Shown here: positions 61,312 through 64,000 of the stretch, in pieces | Numbering within the stretch: position 1 is the first letter of the stretch | How the letters are laid out: every line of letters starts with the position of its first letter | Assembly (NCBI GenBank): GCA_902825775.1 | Contig: CADECF010000002.1 | Span: forward strand, 310,001 to 374,000 | Direction: 5' to 3' | Origin: an uncultured Lysobacteraceae bacterium | Lineage (GTDB): Bacteria > Pseudomonadota > Gammaproteobacteria > Xanthomonadales > Xanthomonadaceae | Length of the DNA: 64,000 bases | The notes under the pieces: model-generated | The model's input: the letters and a program-made list of their open reading frames with translations, nothing else | Told to the model about the DNA's origin: nothing | Database searches by the model: none | Position numbers and translations under genes: made by a program

Positions 61312-61368
61312 TTGACAGATCGGCACGTTGCCTTACGTTGGATATATGGGTAGGTAAACACCTACTCA
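61312..61368 (+). promoter_or_regulatory. Element promoter family, copy 7, with GTAGGT leader hairpin
   Basis: TTGACA, 16 bases, TACGTT, then GGATATATGG. The leader GGGTAGGTAAACACCTACTC (61348-61367) differs by one base from that at 28465. A GGAGAAACGACC site precedes 61392. Confidence 0.65.
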
Positions 61369-61391
61369 TAAACCACTAAGGAGAAACGACC

Positions 61392-61514
61392 ATGCAGAAC
61401 ATTCTCTTCACCGTCCTGGACCTGATCGATGATCGCCAAACGCTGAGCTTTGCGCTCATCACCGCAACCTTCCTGGCACCGGTTGTTGCGACCGTCGCCG
61501 GCTTTATCGCCTAA
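61392..61514 (+). CDS. Tiny membrane peptide heading an operon
   Basis: 40 residues (MQNILFTVLDLIDDRQTLSF, then ALITATFLAPVVATVAGFIA) with a GGAGAAACGACC ribosome binding site. One transmembrane helix at the C-terminus. First gene behind promoter copy 7. Function unknown. Confidence 0.55.
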   Translation: MQNILFTVLDLIDDRQTLSFALITATFLAPVVATVAGFIA

Positions 61515-61532
61515 ATCCACCTGGACACAACC

Positions 61533-61694
61533 ATGACCGCTTCCGTCGCTATCGAGTCCCTTTCGTTCACCGTCGAAATCGAACAGGACGGCTTCATTGT
61601 CGGTTCGGTCGAAGTGCCTGGAGACTGCGACACCGACCTGGTGGTCTACATGCTTCACAAGGCCGCTGACGGCCTCCACATCGAACGCCTCTAA
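61533..61694 (+). CDS. Small acidic protein
   Basis: 53 residues from ATG 61533 (weak site, CTGGACACAACC). SLSFTVEIEQDGFIVGSVEV and DCDTDLVVYMLHKAADGLHI give an acidic beta-alpha peptide ending ERL. It was found by reading between the two tiny membrane peptides. No family recognised. Confidence 0.5.
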   Translation: MTASVAIESLSFTVEIEQDGFIVGSVEVPGDCDTDLVVYMLHKAADGLHIERL

Positions 61695-61705
61695 GGAGAA
61701 CCCAC

Positions 61706-61807
61706 ATGACCTTCCTCGCCATTACTTGCGTCATTGCCGTTCTAGCCTACGGTGCAGTTGTTGCCCTTCAATCCGTCGCCGACCGCCTCGAAGACCTGTT
61801 CGCATGA
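61706..61807 (+). CDS. Tiny membrane peptide
   Basis: 33 residues with a GGAGAACCCAC site. One transmembrane helix (FLAITCVIAVLAYGAVVAL) and an acidic end (SVADRLEDLFA). Its stop overlaps the next start (ATGA), which supports it being translated. Confidence 0.55.
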   Translation: MTFLAITCVIAVLAYGAVVALQSVADRLEDLFA

Positions 61808-62145
61808 AGCACAAGCTCCAGCCACCTGTCCGCCGTCCACAAGTGCCGCGGTTGCCCGCAGTGCGCGAGAATTCGGCGATCGTCAGTGCTGTATCCGCTC
61901 GGGCACATGCCGCCGGCATCACGGTGAGCGAAGCCCTTCGCCAGATCGCAACGGCCTACGTCCTGGCGCCCTTTCCGTTGGCCCATGTGGGTTCGGCCAG
62001 GACGGGCGAGAACGACGCCAAATGGATGCCGGTGCGGGTTGCCCCGGAAGTGTCCAAGGCGATCATCAGTGCCGCGCGGAATGCGCGCATCAGCCAGGGC
62101 GAGGCGATGCGGCAGATCGTGCGCCGCTGGCTGGGGAGGGTGTGA
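61804..62145 (+). CDS. RHH-like hypothetical protein
   Basis: 113 residues from ATG 61804. Two similar helical stretches, HAAGITVSEALRQIATAYVL and ARISQGEAMRQIVRRWLGRV, each follow the helix-helix pattern of ribbon-helix-helix proteins. WMPVRVAPEVSKAIISAA gives the strand before the second. It may be a tandem RHH DNA-binding protein. The stop shares a base with the next start (TGATG). Confidence 0.6.
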   Translation: MKHKLQPPVRRPQVPRLPAVRENSAIVSAVSARAHAAGITVSEALRQIATAYVLAPFPLAHVGSARTGENDAKWMPVRVAPEVSKAIISAARNARISQGEAMRQIVRRWLGRV

Positions 62146-62417
62146 TGCAACGGCTTGGCTTCGACTTCACAGTTTCTGTGCCGATATCGTTTGACAGCCA
62201 TTGGGCTGAGGCGGCGCGCGCAATCTTGTTGCGGATAAAAAACCCAAGCATTCCCGATGCCGACCTGGAAGCGTGGGAACTACAGATGCGTTGCGATATG
62301 CGGATCTATTTGCGTATGGCGCGACGGCATACGGCTCAAAGCCGATGGGATTTTCGGAAGCTCGAACGGAACACCGCTCCGGCACTCGCCCCCACGCGCT
62401 TGAGCCCCAGGCTCTAA
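62145..62417 (+). CDS. Hypothetical protein with short RL tail
   Basis: 90 residues from ATG 62145. The body (FDFTVSVPISFDSHWAEAAR, WELQMRCDMRIYLRMARRHT) has no known motif. It ends LERNTAPALAPTRLSPRL, one of the best copies of the short shared tail. Last gene of its operon. Confidence 0.65.
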   Translation: MQRLGFDFTVSVPISFDSHWAEAARAILLRIKNPSIPDADLEAWELQMRCDMRIYLRMARRHTAQSRWDFRKLERNTAPALAPTRLSPRL

Positions 62418-62668
62418 ATTCAAACACGGCCATCCCTGGCCACACTCGGCTTCGCTGCGCGCCCTCCTGGGCTTGCCAGCCCCTTTGCCCGGCTTCTCCG
62501 GTCAATAGCCGCTCCAAGGCCCGTGTAGTCGTGGCCTAGGCCACTCCGGCCCGCGCCAGCCTTTCCGCTTCCTCTATTGACCGCGCCGTTCGACGGGGCG
62601 TTGGGTTTTCCATTCGGGAGCATCGGAAACCGATGCCCCTGGTTGGGGCCATTCAAGAGGAGAGCAGC
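62418..62668. other. Gap with a hairpin leader
   Basis: No gene is supported in these 251 bases. GCATCGG AAA CCGATGC (62620-62636) forms a 7-bp hairpin about 30 bases before the next start. TTGACC at about 62577 lacks a matching second box at 16 bases. Confidence 0.5.
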
Positions 62669-62971
62669 ATGGCAAGCAAGTATCACTGGGTCATTAACCG
62701 CGACCTGATCACTGATCCCGAACACGACGTCGACGAAGCCGGAACCCATGGGCCAAGCGGAACGGAACTTAACGCTGAGCAGATAGAAAAGCATCCCCTG
62801 GGCAAGGCATTCCTGATGCGCGACGCCGATGGGGAGACCTACTACGAAGGCATCTATGTCGGGCCGGACGACGAAACCCTGTTCGCGCCGCTGGACGACT
62901 TCGGCATGCCCAACGCGGGCTGCACTGAGATTGCCTACCGCAACGCCTTGGGCGCTTGGGAGTGGCTGTGA
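62669..62971 (+). CDS. Hypothetical protein
   Basis: 100 residues from ATG 62669 (AGAGGAGAGCAGC site). SKYHWVINRDLITDPEHDVD then KAFLMRDADGETYYEGIYVG and FAPLDDFGMPNAGCTEIAYR look like the small acidic conserved proteins of integrative elements, often near DUF6573. Function unknown. Coupled by TGATG to the next gene. Confidence 0.7.
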   Translation: MASKYHWVINRDLITDPEHDVDEAGTHGPSGTELNAEQIEKHPLGKAFLMRDADGETYYEGIYVGPDDETLFAPLDDFGMPNAGCTEIAYRNALGAWEWL

Positions 62972-63318
62972 TGGGTAGGAGCAATCACAGAGCCAGTGCG
63001 GTGCCCGGAGGCTATGTCCGCCGCAGTGGGCCAACGAGCTGCAGCGTTGGGGTGATGCCAGGCATGCATGTCGAAGATCTGCGCAGGCTGCGGATGGCCG
63101 GCCTGCTGTTCGCGGCCGTGCTGCCGTATCGCGTCGATGTGTCCTGGGCATTGTGGGCTGAGTTCATCGAGCGCAAACACACCTGGTCCGAGCGATTTGA
63201 TGCCTACGACCGCGAAGGCGACTGCCTTCAACCCGACGATGCCGTGGCCTTCCTCCAGGCCATGGCCATCCAGTTTCCGATCCCTTCCCAACACCAGCTG
63301 CAAGCAAGGACCTACTGA
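62971..63318 (+). CDS. Hypothetical protein
   Basis: 115 residues from ATG 62971. The first 30 residues are basic and low in structure (GRSNHRASAVPGGYVRRSGP). The rest, RRLRMAGLLFAAVLPYRVDV then SWALWAEFIERKHTWSERF and DAVAFLQAMAIQFPI, is helical. No family recognised. Confidence 0.6.
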   Translation: MGRSNHRASAVPGGYVRRSGPTSCSVGVMPGMHVEDLRRLRMAGLLFAAVLPYRVDVSWALWAEFIERKHTWSERFDAYDREGDCLQPDDAVAFLQAMAIQFPIPSQHQLQARTY

Positions 63319-63319
63319 C

Positions 63320-63718
63320 ATGTTTACAAGTGAAGACATAATTTCCAGCTACTCGCGTGCCCAGGCGATCGCCGACGGCGTTCTAGTCGATATCACCGAC
63401 AACGCCCGCACCTTCGGCTTCAAACTGCCCATGGCGGCAACGCATGCCGTATGGCACGGCTGCTGCGAGTGGACGGATGCCGACACCGAGCGCAAGCCGG
63501 GGTTAGGGCAGAGCACGGAAGGCCGGATGGCCGATGTGCTGTTGATGGCGTTTCGTGCCGCCAGGACCACCCAGGGTGATAGGGCGCCGTTTACGGTGCT
63601 CCGGGTGCCGCGTGAGGGCAACCACGAAGTCGCGGGTCTTGTAGACCTGGTGCTCCATATTGGCCCAGGTGATGCCGGTGAGCCGGTGCTCACGATCATG
63701 GAGCCAGGGGAGGATTGA
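63320..63718 (+). CDS. DUF6573 family protein
   Basis: 132 residues from ATG 63320. MFTSEDIISSYSRAQAIADG, VLVDITDNARTFGFKLPMAA, THAVWHGCCEW is the family signature. DUF6573 proteins are typical of plasmids and integrative conjugative elements, with unknown function. The gene is intact in length. It lies one base after the gene before. Confidence 0.85.
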   Translation: MFTSEDIISSYSRAQAIADGVLVDITDNARTFGFKLPMAATHAVWHGCCEWTDADTERKPGLGQSTEGRMADVLLMAFRAARTTQGDRAPFTVLRVPREGNHEVAGLVDLVLHIGPGDAGEPVLTIMEPGED

Positions 63719-63748
63719 CACAACGAGGGTTGGCCTTTCAATCAGGTC

Positions 63749-63961
63749 ATGAACAAGAGGCAGCGCAATGTGATGGAGATGGTGGAAGCCGCGGGCCTGG
63801 AGGTCGAAGGCGTCAGCGTGTCCAAGTCGATCAAGATCAGGATCAAGGACAAGGCAGGGAAGCGCAGAACCATCACCGCGCCTCTCACTCCCAGCTGTCA
63901 TCGAGCCAATCAAAACTTTCGAGCGTCGATGAGACGAATAGCCAGCGGTCTGGCCCCGTAG
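63749..63961 (+). CDS. HicA-like small protein
   Basis: 70 residues. NKRQRNVMEMVEAAGLEVEG, SIKIRIKDKAGKRRTITAP and LTPSCHRANQNFRASMRRIA follow the dsRBD-like fold of HicA proteins of phages (tPSdhRaxxNfrsxlRR). The catalytic His of HicA toxins is not in its usual place (VSVSKSIK), so it may be inactive as an RNase. No HicB is next to it. A terminator follows. Confidence 0.6.
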   Translation: MNKRQRNVMEMVEAAGLEVEGVSVSKSIKIRIKDKAGKRRTITAPLTPSCHRANQNFRASMRRIASGLAP

Positions 63962-63986
63962 CCCCCTTCGAGGGGGCTTTCTTTTG
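63960..63986 (+). terminator. Rho-independent terminator
   Basis: AGCCCCCT TCG AGGGGGCT TTCTTTT, just at the stop of the HicA-like gene. Confidence 0.85.
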
Positions 63987-64000
63987 TGCAACGTGCAGCA

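Larger units (their letters stand above)
16036..64000. mobile_element. Large integrated element, left end at mutS, right end not in window
   Basis: Everything from the mutS start to the right edge has the make-up of an integrative element: a tyrosine recombinase at one end, a candidate origin with primase-helicase, ArdC, RadC, UmuDC, restriction-type cargo and many short orphan genes. No conjugation machinery (relaxase, coupling protein, T4SS) is seen in the 48 kb shown, so whether it is conjugative, mobilisable or phage-like is open. No direct repeat marking attL/attR can be confirmed because the right end is absent. Confidence 0.8.

Overview
The window reads as a chromosomal segment of a high-GC gammaproteobacterium of the Xanthomonadaceae, most like Lysobacter or a close relative. 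The reasons are the gene repertoire (KatG, MutS, Hsp15, DUF937 and DUF2938 proteins), the GTAGGAGCGGC-type extragenic repeats, the NRYxYAxNNPYxFTDPDGR style of RHS core, and a perfect CRP/Clp-type operator. The assignment is by recognition only; no search was run.

Positions 1-16035 are chromosomal backbone: a truncated exported protein, an intradiol dioxygenase, a GNAT acetyltransferase, small membrane and lipoproteins, hslR, an MFS exporter, katG, a DUF937 protein and mutS. A pair at 5476-7115 (cyclodeaminase-like protein plus a membrane-anchored orphan) looks lower in GC than its neighbours and may be a small acquisition.

From just upstream of the mutS start codon (about 16036) to the right edge lies one large integrated element whose far end is not in the window. 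It starts with a tyrosine recombinase (16214), then a DNA-binding protein, an iteron-rich candidate replication origin (18781-19113), an RHH protein and a primase-helicase (19502), followed by a giant prepilin-like protein and ArdC. The cargo comes in blocks. (a) 25109-29246: ankyrin proteins. (b) 30313-38475: an MmeI-like methylase / helicase / GIY-YIG nuclease operon and a TcmP / three-Cys pair. (c) 38618-42078: a Clp-box-led operon with a transglutaminase-like protein and two exported mini-RHS metallopeptidase candidates, each with a small exported partner. (d) 42126-49147: UmuDC, a HEPN-like protein, an HNH nuclease, a GmrSD-like nuclease and an SRAP protein. (e) 49252-64000: many small genes, including four secreted paralogues, an AAA+ ATPase with partner, tiny membrane peptides, DUF6573, and a roughly 600-base non-coding stretch that looks structured.

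The element appears to be built as a regulon. At least six to eight transcription units start with the same promoter-like sequence (TTGAC, 16 bases, TAnACG, then related leaders and GGAGAnCCGACC ribosome binding sites). At least eight otherwise unrelated proteins share a C-terminal tail of the form N-T-[AS]-P-A...[RK]xxRL. This tail and the duplicated mini-RHS cassettes are the two most promising undescribed features here.
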